Part shown: piece by piece, positions 24,865-39,800 of the stretch
Layout of the letters: every line of letters starts with the position of its first letter
Position numbering within the stretch: position 1 is the first letter of the stretch
NCBI GenBank assembly: GCA_030141605.1
Contig: JAQGDQ010000119.1
Span: 124,001 to 188,000, forward strand
Length of the DNA: 64,000 nt
Direction of reading: 5' to 3'
Origin: Tubiluchus corallicola
Lineage: Eukaryota > Priapulida > Priapulimorpha > Priapulimorphida > Tubiluchidae
Made by a program: the position numbers and the translations under genes
Notes under the pieces: model-generated
The model's input: only the letters and a program-made list of their open reading frames with translations
Told to the model about the DNA's origin: nothing
Databases searched by the model: none

Positions 24865-27800
24865 ATGGAATTTGTCGAAGATCTCTCCTGTTTAGAGTTT
24901 GACACTGGAACACCTGTTCCATGGGTGACAATGGCAAGTCCTGTGACAAAATTGCTGGAGTTTATGATGCTTATAGGACAACTTAAAAGAGTAAAACGAG
25001 CAGGATGGATAAGGTGATCTTTTACATTGTTTTAATTTGTTAGAATGCCGCACTATGGCTTTTTAGTGTAGCAGTCGTATATAAGTTCTAACACCACTAC
25101 CACTGGTAGTACCAGTTATTTTCCTCTCCAGTTCATACTTTATTTGAGTTTAGTTTACAACCAACTTTTTGACAATGAATATTATTTTTGTTCATTTTTC
25201 TGCCATCATTAAAGTATTATTATTTAAATCGTCTGCCCTGTTTCATTTTCGGCACTCCATCTTTGAACATATTGTATAGTATTATTAGTACTATTACTTA
25301 GTATTACAGCTACATTTAACTGTATGTAGGCTACATGTAACAGAAGCCGGGTAGATTGCAGTTTAGGTGGTTCTTTTTTAAGGCACTCTTACATCAACCA
25401 AATCAGAAATATCGCTGGATGCAGAGCTACAATAGAAAGGTGCATCTTTTATCCGCACCCTGGTGTAAAGAAAAGTTGAAACACATCTCTTATTTATAAA
25501 AAAAAATGATTTTAAAAAAATTACTGTTAGCGTCGCGAGACGGACTAAGATTGGCCGACTTGATGAAATATTTTCATTTGGGAGTTAGAAGAGAGCGATA
25601 TTTTTATCTACTACTGTGTGCCACAGCCTAGAAAATCTCTTCACAACGCTTCACAAAAAAGAAGCAAATTGTAAACGTACTGAAAAGTTAAAAAGAGCTT
25701 TGGGCAAATTTTCTCAACATGTGCCATTTTGCAGCGTTTGTGTGTACCAATAAATGGCGTACTCTATCGGCATTGTTTTGTAACTTTTGTTTCTCTTTTG
25801 AAAGCTGGGTTGCGGTTTATACAATAAAATAATTAATATTGGAACACGATAATTTGAGGCTTCATACTGTACAAAAAAAGATAACTCTACGAAGATTATT
25901 AATTAGTTTGTTAGTTAGCTAGCTAAGCTAGTCAGTTAGATCAATCAATTAGTTTTGATGAGTTTGCGGTATGGCAGGTTGGATTGGGCAGTTTGGCATT
26001 CTTGGCGGCTTGGCATTCGTGGCGCCTTGGCAGTCTTGGCGGTGTGGCGTTCATGGTGATGGAGCGGAAGAGGAAGGGGAGGTTTGGAGTGGGAAGGAGG
26101 TAGAGCGTTGGCAGTGGGACTGATATAGTAAGGTAGTAGGGTGTGAGGAGAGCCACCCAAACTGCAAGTGCACCCACTAGCCGAAGTAGGACAATTGACG
26201 TACATGGGCTGCTCAAGTAGTACACTAGAGCCAGGTCACGAATTGAGTCGTTAACTGTACTGGCAACGACCGTTGTCCTCGTTTATTTAATAATAATAAT
26301 TGAAAACGTCGATACACGTTGAATAATTTATTATACATCTGATAAAATAAAAGAATCTTATCTGAGCTAGTAGAACAGCTAATAACAAGTTTGGCTTCGA
26401 TATGCTTAAGGTATATCATTTTTTATTTTGACTCACTTCACAGACAGGTGATCCGTTTCACTACCTCTTGGACAAATAATTGTTTTCTACTAAGTAAATG
26501 GGCTAGCAAGCTACGTGCCCTACATAGTTTCTCTCTTTAAACCATTAGGTACTTAGTTTAATGTTGTGATGAAATTAATGGAACTATAATAATAATGATG
26601 TTATTATTGTAAGAAATACATTTTGTAAATTGTCAAGGACTATCCATCTTTGTTATAAAGTTACTTTTCCACAAATTTAGCGCATGCGCTTTAGCGGAAG
26701 TGTCCTACTTCGGCTAGTGGCGTACTCCGCGCCCTACATGTATTATGATCATACGACTGAAGACAAATAAACGAAATTCAATTGAATAGGTCTTTGTGCA
26801 AAGTAAATGTACAGTCAAACCTCTTTATACTTTGGGACTGCAAAAAAAGTTCGCATTATAGCGAGTTTGGCATTATGACGACGTGCCTTAATACATTCAT
26901 ATCTATGCACATTGTTGTGCTAAAAATTTGGATGCTAAACGAGGTTGACATTGTAAAGGGGAGTGTTATAATGATGTTTGACCATATAACTCACTCGTCA
27001 TTATTAATTAATGTTGAATTACAACTGCATGCTAGCTATTGTTATTGTATGTTATAATGTCTTTGATAATTATTGATATTTTCAATAGTCAATTTCAATA
27101 GATTTATTTCGCAATAAATATACACATATGCATTATAAGTGCATCGATAATCAGTTTTTGTTAATACAACAAAATTAGGATATAATTCATGAATTCTGCG
27201 GTAGAGACTTAAGAAGCTAGCTTTTGCTAGGCCACTAGAATTAGTTACAAGAAAAATTACAATATATTATTAATGGTTACTGACTAAACAAAATAAAAAA
27301 GTAATTTTCACGAATTAACGACTGTAGTGGCATAATTAACTACATTTTTCTTTCACACCACTCTTTACTATGGGCAGGAGGCAAGAACCATGAATAACAA
27401 AACCAAGGTCTTTATTTTAAACATTACTATTTGTGTGCTTGCATGCCAAAACCGTCCATAAATCGGCATAGTTAAAACTACGTTATGGTGCTTCAAAGTA
27501 GAATGACCCATAAATTTGGTCAAATGTCAATTTTTCGATTTTTGTAAAAACCAACGCTAAATATATTGGATTTTTATATTCTGAAATCAAATTATCAAGA
27601 AAATGTTAAAAAATACTAAAAATTTAATTTTGTATTACACACTTTTCTGTCTAGAAACTCGTACTGCAATTGTAAAAAACTCGTATTTTCAAACTCCGGT
27701 AGTAGCCCGTAGATGCTGTCATTTTGCATCAGGTTTTTCTGTTGCCAAGCCCAGATCTTCACCAGGAAGAGCCTCTGCTGGATTTAAACATAACTTCAAT

Positions 27801-30800
27801 GTGCTCTTGCAAAGTCCATAGCAACCACACTTTCATACAGTTGCTAAGTGTTTTGTAGAAACACGACAAAAAACAATGGCTAACTTTAACAGTGATTTTC
27901 TCAAGGTTATGTTTTTCAGTGTGCAGCTTGCACCTTAACTTCAACATGAATTATCTCAGCTTAGAAATAACATAGAGTGATGAACTTGGTATCAAAATGT
28001 TCCTCGTGAAATGAAGATTCAGGATATGAGAATAAATAGAAAAAGTTAATTGACGACTTATGGACGATTTTGCTAGGCAAGCACACATTGATTTATTGTA
28101 AATTTATTTGTAGAGTAAAATCAACCTCTTTGTGGCATAAACAGAGCAGAATCAAACATTTTCTTTGCTAGTTTTCGGCAAGGATATCGTGCACAAGACT
28201 TGAATTTTTTATAGCTGGAAAAACTGCACTAAAAATTTATGTAAAAGTACTAAATGCTAAATATTTAACTACATTTATAAAAAAACTTTTTGTAATACAA
28301 TATTAGGATTTCGTTAGGAAGGAAGCTACGAAATTTAATAAAATTGTGTTAAATTTTAAGTTATGGTTCGCTGTTTAAGCAGTGAAAACCCACTACGGCT
28401 AAGATCTTTCCGATCTTCTCTTTTGCTCCTCCCTTTGCTGTGCTATTTTCTTCTATAGTGTTTCTTTCACTTCACTGTGAAGCTGTCCCATGGAATGATT
28501 CATATAATTTGTGAATCTAGTAGTCAAAGTCACTGCCCGGGTTAAATCTGTAAATGGGACAATCAAGTTCACATTGTAATGATCTTTTTTTATGATCTTG
28601 TCACTTCGTAAGTAAACACCAGTTTCATTCCTGGTTTGTCTGGAAAATAATCCAAAAGTCTTTGCTGGTCAACAAATTTCCACAGTCCTTGCTCTTCTAG
28701 TTTTTGCATCACAGCTGGTAGATTTTTATATTCGTCTACTGTCTTTGGAAGATCTTCTCTGTAACATAGTACAATCACGCCACCTGCAAGCAATCATGGG
28801 ATTGGCATAAGATCTTAACAAAAAGAACTTACGCATAAAAAGAAGACAGACATCTTTTAAATTGTAACATAATGTATCTTGACATATAATTTACATCTAT
28901 GGGGACAGCAGAAACATTTATTTCTTAAAGGAAAACCGGACAATTGTTTAGACTCATTCTAATTTTCTGCCCAAAGTATGCATTTTCTTGCCTGTAAAAG
29001 TTAGCAATTGTTTCTTATATTTGAATAATTAGCTTGCAAAAGCGTTTCTGATAATTAAATAATTGAGATTAAAAACTTAATTAACAGCAGGCGAGCCCAG
29101 GTATTGATGACATCACAAACTAATGTAATTTTCAACAGCAAAAATATTCCATGAGCGTGTTGCACGTGTCTTTGAAAGTGAAAATTGAAGTACAGTGCTA
29201 CTGTAAGATATTCAGTGTGTTATACTAAAACTAGGAAAGTTTTATGATAAAAATTCAAATTTACCACTGTGCTCACACATGGCTGTCGAGCATGTGTAGT
29301 TCGCCATAAACTAACACATCTCAACTAAGAGGTACAGCACCTGTCTTCTGTGCAATGTGCTTTCGAAATGCAGGCGCTAGTGCCCGTCTAACTAGTGAAT
29401 GGCGAAATGCATGTAACTGTGAAGAGCTAGTGACGCGAACGCGAAATTGTGTTTGTATGGTAATAATTCTTTCACGTAAGTCATTTTTGAAAAAATAGTA
29501 TGTTTCCTTTCAATATTTTAAATGGTAGATTGTTTTAACCTGCAGTTTAACATTGGGTCCGGTTTTGCTTTAACGTTATTTATCTGATCATGAGTGCAGT
29601 CAGCAAACCCATCGCCATTGGATAGAATTTCCAGTAGCAGAAATCTTTCATGTGAACCTCACAAATCCTTCAATAAAATGAAGATTACAATAGGCTGTTG
29701 GTGTGTTACATAACAATGAAACAGAAAATGCCCTTCCAACACCGCCAACACTAAGTAAATGTTACCTGAACGAACCATCCGTATAATTTCTTGAATACAG
29801 CTTGGCTGTAAAAGTCCTTTAGCAAAACCACCGGCACAGACAGCTGCATCGTATTCATCTAGATAGTAACAAAGTCCAGTAAGTATCTTTTCATATCTTG
29901 TCAGTTTCATGTGTTTATGCCAAGATAGTAATGCTCATTTTATGTTTAAATTTTAATTTGCTTTATGCAGTTTAAATTTATCTCTCGATGACCTCATATA
30001 TTCACATCTGCTTTCATTTAGGCACTGAGTGGCTGTAATATATGTGTGTGGTTGTTAGTAGGGGTGAGCATTGAACAAGTTTTTTTTAATTCGAATTTGA
30101 TTCGAACCTAAAATTACAGATTCGAATAATTCAGCACTTCAGTCACGTACTTTCTTTTGTCATTAAAATGAACATCATGGAATTAGCACAATGCGGAAGT
30201 AACAATTTCAGTGCGTAATTTTTAAACTAAGTGTTAGTGGTTTTATTGCAGATCAAAATCGAGTAATAGGGCCTATGCCTTTGTAAAACAGCTTTTTACT
30301 GAGCGTTTGAAAACTTGTTAGAAAATCTTTCAAACTCAATTCGTATTCGAATTACTGAAATTCGGTTTGATTCGAATTTGAGTCACAAATGCGATTCGAT
30401 TTCTGCTAAAGACTGCTCACCGCTTGTTGTTAGAAATTTTGAAAAATCACAAGTTGCTAGATTCCCCCATAAGTTTCTTTCTAGTATTAGACTCAAACAA
30501 ATAGACAATTATTGATTTTGTGTTGCGGTCTAAAATTAGGTACAGCATTCTTTGATAGTGAAACTATTTATACATAGATGAACGTCTGAGTTGTGTTCAA
30601 GGTATGAAGTATCATCTTATCTTCGTACTTGCAGAAAGACTTGTCGGCTTGTCTGTCAGCATTTCACAGTAGTAATTCCTGTAGAGGTTCTTCTCTTTGG
30701 CAACATCCAGCATTTCTTTTGTGCCGTCAAGAGCGTCAATATTGGTAAAGCCAAACTCTTTTAGCTAAAATATGCAATCGTTTTTTTTTAATTAAAACCA

Positions 30801-33800
30801 GCTTTCTAACATGGCAAAAAATTGAATTGTAAACTATTTGATTCAGTGGGTTTAGATAAGACACTCTCACGCTCATTAGGGGTGAGCATTCTCTACCAGA
30901 AAGCGAATTCGAATAGAATCGAATCTGTGACTTCCAAATTTCAATCACATGGAATTTCAGTATTTTGCATCCGAATCGAAGTCGAATTGAGTTTGAAACA
31001 TTTTCGAACCACTAGTAAAAAGTGGTCTTACAAAAATCATGCATATTACTTGATTTTGTTATGCAGTAAAACCACTATTAGTTTGTTAAAAATTTTGGAC
31101 AGAAATCACAGCTAAATTGTGCTAACTGCATGCTATTTCAAACATTTTAATGGTAAAGAACCTAAGTGGCTGAAGTGCTGAATTATTCGAATCTATAATT
31201 TTAGGTTCGAATCGAATTTGAACTAACAAAAACTCGTTCGAACTCGAACAGTCGATGCTCACCCCTAGAGCTCATAAGAGATTTTGCTTTAATAGACAGG
31301 TATAGACATAGACAGGTGTTGCTTTATTTCTCATTAAGAACAGATGCATTATAAAGTAAGAAATAAAATCAAATTAAAAAGATTGATCGATTTTGAGAAT
31401 GTAAAGTTGCATGTAAACTGAGAGGATATTTCAATAACGAATGAAAAGTTGAAACTGCTTTATTGTTTACAATCACGACTGCTGCTAGTGTTGCTCTAAA
31501 TGCTGTGTTCCCCCCGCCCATTTGTAACCTTGTTGAAGCAGCCCAAGGTGAACATCAACATACCAGAGTAGTTTTTCAATTGTGCTCATGTTATCAACAC
31601 TTCCGTATGGGTATCCCTTTTTACAGCTCTGTTTTTGCCCTCTGAAATGCATTAAAGGAAAACCGGACGCTTGTGTAAACATTAATTCAGAATAAAGAAT
31701 GCTCTAAAATATTTAAAACTACAATAGCTTTTTTTAAATCGAAGCTTAGAATAAATAATAATTACCTCGGATACCCAGATTTTGTTAAGCTTTGAAAGCT
31801 ACGTGCAGCTTAGTGAATCTACTAAGAATGGCAACGGCACCTTTTTGTCAAATTTGTGTGACCGACAAATAGAAGACGGCACTGTCATCGCCATGATTAT
31901 GAACTGCAGTGTTAGTTTCTGACATCATGTGATGTACAGCCCATTTTCGTGACATCTTGCGTTTAAGCAGTAACACTTACGCAAACGTGCTTGACGCACA
32001 AGGAAAGATGCCTGCCATTGCACAAACTATGCTTAGTTTCTGACGTAAGCGATAGCTGTGTTCGGTTGTCGTTAATTAACTTTCTAAGCTAATTATTCAA
32101 ATACAAGAAACAATTGCTAACTTTTATAGGCAGGAAAATGTATATTTTGAACAGTGAATTAAAATGAGATTGAGTCTAATCTGGTTTTCCTTTAAAAATA
32201 ATACCTACCAAGATCAAATCAAAAACAAATTAGAAAATCTTGCATTTAGAGCGATAGTGTCAGATTGTACTTACGTGATATGCTACAAGACCAGTACCAG
32301 CAGCAACGTCTAATATTCGTGCATTATTATTGTTCTCAAGAACTTTAGACAGGTAAAGTGCTGCATAATAAGGACTCTTTCTTTTCAGCTGCATACAGTC
32401 CTGTAAAAAGTTAATATTTACAATCTACACTCGTATCTCGGTTTGCCGGACTAAAGTGGGGAGGCGTTGGTCAGAATTTGTCCATTGTCCGTATTTACCG
32501 ATACTAAGTTAATACAGCAGGCGCCTTCTATTAGACTCACGGTAATGTAGAATCAATCGTCTAATTATCTCAAAAACATCTAGTACGGACTGCTCATATG
32601 CAGAAGCATATAAAAACTGTTGGCAATTGACTCAAACAACTCCGCATAATTGACTCTATATTTTTACATATAAAGATGTACACATGCTTACACTGATGCA
32701 CATGATGTAAGTAAAGTGACGGCCTGCCAACTAGTGGTCAGCTCGCGAAACAATGGACTGTGTCTGTATTATGCGGGACTTTTAACGGGACCAGATTTTG
32801 TCTGATTCTTCCAATATCCATAAAAGGGTGATTTGGCAAATCGAAATATGAGTGCACTTAGCAAAGCCATTAAGTTTGTGTTGATAGGAAAGTATTACTG
32901 TAAAATAAATTGATTTGAATGTTCTAGGAAAATAACCTAATCCATGTACCAACATAATTGTGCTTTCTCTAGGCCTTTTCACTAGGATGAGCATTCTATA
33001 CTTTGGAATTCGAATTGAGTTTGAAAGATTTTCGAACTGCTCGTAAAACAGGTCACAGAAAGATCATGAATATTAGTCTGTTTTGTTCTGCGCTAATAAT
33101 TTGTTTAAAAACGTTTGTTTAGTTGCACAGAAATCACAGCTAAATTATGCTAATTGCAAGATGTTTCAAACAGTTTTAATGATAAAGAATGTATGTGGTT
33201 GAAGAGCTGAATTACTCGAATCTATAATTTCAAGTTCAAATCGAATTTGAATGTTCAGTGCTACCCCAGCCTAACCTCACCTCACCCTAATAATTTTAAT
33301 AATTTCAAACCATTTCTCATAATTTCATCTGCCGGGTATCTTCTGCACAACTGCATGACATTGTGGACACCCTTGACACATGACGAAGGGTATAAACACG
33401 TATGAACGAGTTTTCTTAATTCGAATTCGATTCGAAACCTAAAATTATAGATTCAAATAATGACATTCTTTTGTCATTAAAACATTTTAAACATCACGCT
33501 ATTAGTACAATTTAATAGAAACTTCTGTGCACAATTTTTAAACTAATTATTTGCGGCTTTATCACAGAACAACATCGAATAATTGGGCCTATGTGTGACC
33601 TTTGTAAGACTGCTTTGTACTAAGGGTTTCAAAACTTCAAACTTAATATGAATTCGATTCATATTCGAAATGCTGAAATTCGGTTTGATTCGAATTCGAA
33701 AGTCACAAGTTCGATTTCTGGTAGAGAATGCTCTCCCCCAATAAAAGCAGAATACACTAAATGTTTATTGATGTAGAAGATCACAAAAAGTAGGCGAAAA

Positions 33801-36800
33801 GATGTCTACATATGATGTTTTCTGACAGCCAACAAACGAGAATAAAATGTAACGAAACCAGGGCAAAACCCTTTACTACTGGGCCAAGCCCGTTTTTAGA
33901 GTAAAAACTGTCTACTGCAGCAGTAGTGGTTTTACAGATTATTCACCTAATTAACAAATTACTTGTAATTTTCTATCATTTTCCGGTCGCTTTCAACGAT
34001 ACTACTCACTCTGTCGTAATTTGGAGCCCATTCCTTGTACATTTGCATGACGTCATCTATGCCCTCGTATGTTGCTCTCTGCACAAACTCATGAAGTTGC
34101 TTACATTCTGCAGTGTCGCTCTCTGCCATTGCGCTGTGTAGTACATATAATAACAAACGAAAAAATGCAATAATAATAATAACAAATGAAACCATACAAC
34201 TGAATCCATCTCTGGCTTGACAATTTGTATTTTGGGTGTAAACCAGTGGCGGCTCGTGTATAGGTACTGTCGAACTGCAGCACCCCCATTTTCACTCAAT
34301 ATTATCAATAATATTCGATACAACAAGTCCTTTTTGTCTAATTCTATCTTTATACTTGTACGGAACCAGAACACATGCGGCTAGTACTGTTTGCATCACA
34401 GCCCAGTACAGGGCGCTCCAGCATAATAAATCTTTTTTCTTTAATCATTTTTTATACTTGTACGGAACCAGAGCACATGAGGGTAGTGCTGTTTGCTTCA
34501 CAGCCCAACACAGTGCACTCAAAGCTCAAGCAACATGGTGTTTGGCTATTGTGCGCATGCGGCCCTGCGCACATGTCTGAGCCCAGGTAGAAAAAGTACT
34601 GACGCTCACACAGTTTGTTGTCAGTTGTTAGTTGCTTACTGCAAATGAATCAAGTTTGAACTGCAATAATTTAGGCTATTAGTAAGCAAAAAATACTTTA
34701 TGCTTAGGATTTTATTAAGTTTATGTATAAACTTTCATATGTTTGTTTGTTTAAAATTACGCCACTGGTGTAAACTTAAAGGAAAGGTCACGTCACTTAA
34801 TATGTTGGATTTATTTTACTGTTATCTCTTAAACTTAGAGGAATGGAACAGAGAAATTTGCAAAAAAACTGTCTATAAAGCACAAACTTCATTTATACTG
34901 TCTCTGTATAGAAATTCTCAGGCGCTCCGGTAGCTGCCATTAACTTGAAAATTATGACATAAGTGGTGGCTTCGTGGCTTTTTGTAAGTGCATCATGACT
35001 TTCCGTAAGGGAAAAAAGTGAAATTTCATCTTATAGACCGATAACTATAAGCCCGCTTAGATGATCTGTGTCCCATCAGCGGTTCAGTAATTCCTATATC
35101 GCTCCTCCCTGCCTAATTTAGCATTCAAAAACTAATGCTGGCCCATTAAACACATCAGCAGCTTTTTGCACTGCATGTTTATTGGCTCAGCATATCAGTA
35201 TTTCTAGATTGACCTTGTATAGATTGTACTCTGGACTCGGTGAGCACCAGGTTCTGTTATTCAGTTTGTATGTGATGGACTCTACTCTTTACACTGGCTC
35301 CACGAAGTTAATTGCTTTGGCTTTGTCCCAAGTTACCAATGAACTTTGTCAATCTACAACTTAAAAAGAAAGGACAAATTACTTAGCATGTTGGCTTTAT
35401 TTTACTGTTATTACTTAAACTTAGAAAAATATAACAAAGAAATTTTCGGGTGCACTGGTTATGACGTAATTGGTGAACTTTGTGACTTTCCATAAGCGCG
35501 TGCTGTTTAAACTAATTTAATGTTTAATGTAATGTTCATGCAAAAATATCACTAAATTTCCAAGTTTTTGGAAAAAGTTCTTATACTTTGCAATGATTTT
35601 GATGAACAATGTCATTAGTGGAAATATAGGAGCACTCAAGCGTGAATCGACCGCAACTCAGTGATTCTACTAATTACATGAGGTGCTTATCAGACCTTTA
35701 TTATCAAATCCTTCTGACACTTTTTTGCAAACACTGAAGTGGCCCCGACTGCCCAGAAGACCGGGCTTTTCCTTTAAAGCATTTCTCATGTAGTAAAGAT
35801 TGACAAAATTTTATTTTATGTATATTAATGTACATAAATAAATTATACTTTATGCATACTTCCCAGTGGTGCACTGGTTGATTGTATCAAACTATAACAC
35901 TGTGAAGTCGTGATACATACATTAATTACACCACTTGCTTGATACATACACAATTACAAATATATATATATATATATATATATACTCTTTCTTAACATGT
36001 AGTTATGTAATGCAAGCTGTTACCATATTTTTCAATGCATTTTCTAGCCGCAGGGTTGAGTAAATAATCCCAGGTACATGAATGTTTCACAATAAATTAA
36101 TGAGACTGTTTTGCATCTAACTTAAGATCTTTCTTTGGCATCAGTCTTTGACCTTTGAACACTAGCAATGTGGGTATTCTTCGTAGCATGCAGCGAAACC
36201 ACAGATTATGCAAGAATAAGCAGGCTGTCTAGTAGATCTTTAACGTATCTATATTTGAAACTTACTTGCACTCGATATTGTATTTAAAGGAAGACCGGAT
36301 GATTGTGTAAACATTAGTTCAGAATAAAGAATGATCTAAAATATTGAAAACGACAATATCTTTTTTTGAATCAAAGATTATGTTAAATAATAATTACCTC
36401 GGACACTCAAATTTTGTTAAACTTTCAAAGCCATGAGCGGCTCAGTGAATCTACTGCAGTAAAGTGGACATCTGTGGAGACATGAGAGTCTGTCTGTCGA
36501 AAACTGAACCATGACTCAAAGTTGGTTTCTGCTAAGCAACAACAGTCATCTCATTGAACTCTCAGTCAGTGCGTTTGATTGGAGCAGTACGTATAATATA
36601 TATAACAAAAATATTCATGACATTACGTCAATGTTGATTCTTCATTTTGCTTATGGCGAGCGAAGGGGTACCAGGAGATAGTGTAAAAAATTAGGGATAC
36701 ATGGAGTCCAAAAGGTTGGGAACCGGGGTCCTATAACAAGGGATCTAGCATGTTTGGCATACATGCAAGTACTAAGTAGCTAGTCTGTCAAGCTAACTTG

Positions 36801-39800
36801 CTATTCCTGCTCATACTTACTTAAAACACTTTTTATATTTTGAAACGGCTGTCAAGTTTCAATACATAGTCAAACGGTACTTTATCGGTTATAAAATCTA
36901 AAAGACTTTTATTGAAACTATCAATCATTCTATAAAAATTAAATTTTAATCATGATTTTCAACAGTATCACCTCTACAATTAAAATAACTTCTGATATGA
37001 AAATTGGTTAAACAAAAATTGTTTATTATTTATATATCATCAGACTTGTGTGGTGCATGAATTTGACTTATCGAGTGCAAATCCAAGCCGTTGCTTATGT
37101 TACTTTGTAAGTTAAAATTAAACCGATTTTCTCTGATTCTTTATAATAATCTAATATTCTTTGCTTGTCTACAAGCTTCCATAATCCTTCATTTTCTAAT
37201 TGTTCCATAATGACTGGTAGATCTTTATATTCATCTACTGTCTTCGGAAGATCTTCTCTATAACATAGTACAATCACGCCACCTGCAAAACATCACTTGA
37301 CATAATCAATGTTATTAACAATACACTCATATCTTGGTATGCCGGACCTCGCTTTTACAGAGGAGAAAATCGCACAAAATCTGGACCGTTAAAAGTCCCA
37401 CATGTTATGGACACAGTCCGTTATTCCGCGAGCTGACCATTAGTGGGCTGACCGTCACTTTGTTTACATCATTACATCAGTGCAACCAAGCAACGTGTAA
37501 CGACATGTGTGTAGCTTGTATGTGAGGACCCGCCCGTTTTTGAAACATTTAAGCGATTGATTCTACATTGTCGTGAGTCTAATACACGGCTCCTACTGTA
37601 TTAGCTTAGTATCGGTAAATACTGACAATCGGCAAATTCAGACCGACGTCTCCCCGCTTTTTGTCCGGCAAACCGAGATACAAGTGTAATAGATGTAGCA
37701 TGCTTACATGTGTGTACTGCTGATAAATATGATAACTGGGTACAGTTGTTTCGTATTGCAAACTTGTAGGTTGGGATGCCGTACAGTCTGTGCAGTTTCG
37801 CATTTTCAAAAAGAACATTACTCGAAAAGTAAACCAAAGTTTGTTGATTGCATGACATGAATGTTGGTTTTGTTAGCAAACTGCACTAATTGCCAATAAT
37901 ACTATTCTATAAATACAATTTAAACCTAAATCATTTTAATTACAGTTATACATTACTACAGAATACATGGTATACAGATATCTATACTACTACACACTAA
38001 GTCTCTACAAGTTTGGATGTAAAGAATACATATAAATCTTTCAACCTTTAACATACCTGGCTTAACAAATCGTATGATTTCCCTGATGCAGTTGGTCGGT
38101 AAGTGCCCCTTAGCAAAGCCGCCACTGCAAACAGCTGCATCATAACTACCTGGGCGACAAAAAAAAACCACAAAGATAGGTGCTGTTGTTGGATTTACTG
38201 GGTGTGTCATTACTGTTGTATTTAATTTTCTGCAAAATCATTTTTGAATACTGCATGTGTGCAGTTATGAGGTGAAAGAAGAAATGCTGTAAGTTTCAGC
38301 AATTAAATTCTTAAACTGTGTGATGTTCTCACAGATGGTTACAAAACTGTTATGCCAGTTATTTTATCTAGCGTAAGAGGACGTTTATGACTCGATCGTG
38401 TTGCAGGTTATGTGTTCATAGCAAAGAGTATATGTGCAAAAAATATAAAGGGATATTTTGTTTGTTTTCATTTTAAATTTCCCGCAATACTGTTCTGACG
38501 ACGCCATTACATGACGTCCCCTGCGCAAATGTAAATCAGGGGAAGATAAGGCAATGCTAAATTATTTCCCAAATAACTTTCCATGCAAATCTATATTACT
38601 TAACCTACTGTGAAGACTTGTGTAACTAGAAATGTAATTCAAAATGTTTGCGCCAATTGGTAAAATGACGTTGGCTCACCCTCCTGGGTGCAGCACTCAC
38701 TAACCAAAAACATTTTTTATCTCATTGACAAGATACAGTAATTTAAAATATTATTCAGTTAGTGACGTGTGCACTACAAATGCTCTGATTATTTTTTTTG
38801 TTTTTGTAATTGTTGTGTCCTAACGATATTTATGGGTCTGATCACAGTGAAGATAAGTTGAGGAAGTTCAGCTGATGCTTTAAACACCTGAGTTTGGAAG
38901 GTTGTCCGAAATTCAGCAAGTCAAATGCCTGAGTAAACTAACCTGCTGGTATACTTGTTGGCTTATCAGTTAGTAGCAAACAAAAGTAATTCTTGTAGAG
39001 ATTCTTTCCACGAGCAAGATCCAACATTTCTTTGCAGCCGTCAAGAGCGTCAATGTCGGTGAAGCCTAATTCCTTGAGCTAAATTATACATTATTATTAT
39101 TATAGTTTATGATTGTGGAATGATAGAAGCTATTTACTTTGCAAACGATATTTAGAAGCTTCAAGCACTGCCCAGACAATAAAACAGTAAACAATAAAGT
39201 GGTAGCGACATTGCAGGTTTTATTAGTACAGTAAGTCCTTAGCATTTTGTTTTAACGATGCTGAACATTTGACACCATTTTTTCCCTTAACGATGCACTG
39301 TCTCATTTTAATGATGGATTTCTTGCTTTGCTGGAAGCCAATTTTTATTTTATCAACAACTTTTTCCCTAATTTGGTGCATTAAAACAGTACACATTGCA
39401 TTATTCTATTCTAAAAAAGCACAAGGTAACATAACACAATTATTATACATGTTTTTGCTTCCCAACTGACCACTAAATACTAGCCATTTCTATCAAATGT
39501 AACCTAGGAACAAACTCTATGCAAAGATTTTGCTTGCAACCTGTTGCTATAGAAACCAGACTAGATAAAATTCCCAAGGTCACCCAGTGCATGGCTTTGA
39601 CTCTGTTGCAGTGTTTATTGTATAACCAGTGCCTACACTTAAAGGAAAACCGGATGATTGTGTAAGCACGAGTTCAGAATAAAGAATGCTCTAAAATATT
39701 GAAAACTACAATAGCTTATTTTAAATCGAAACTTAGATTAAATAATAATTACCCCGGATACTCAAATTTCGTTAGGCTATCAAAGCTATGCGCGGCTCAG

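Noticed and set aside
34057-34374. Alternative frames over the first exon of methyltransferase paralogue 1
   Set aside because: They do not connect in phase with exon 2; the frame starting at 34129 does.
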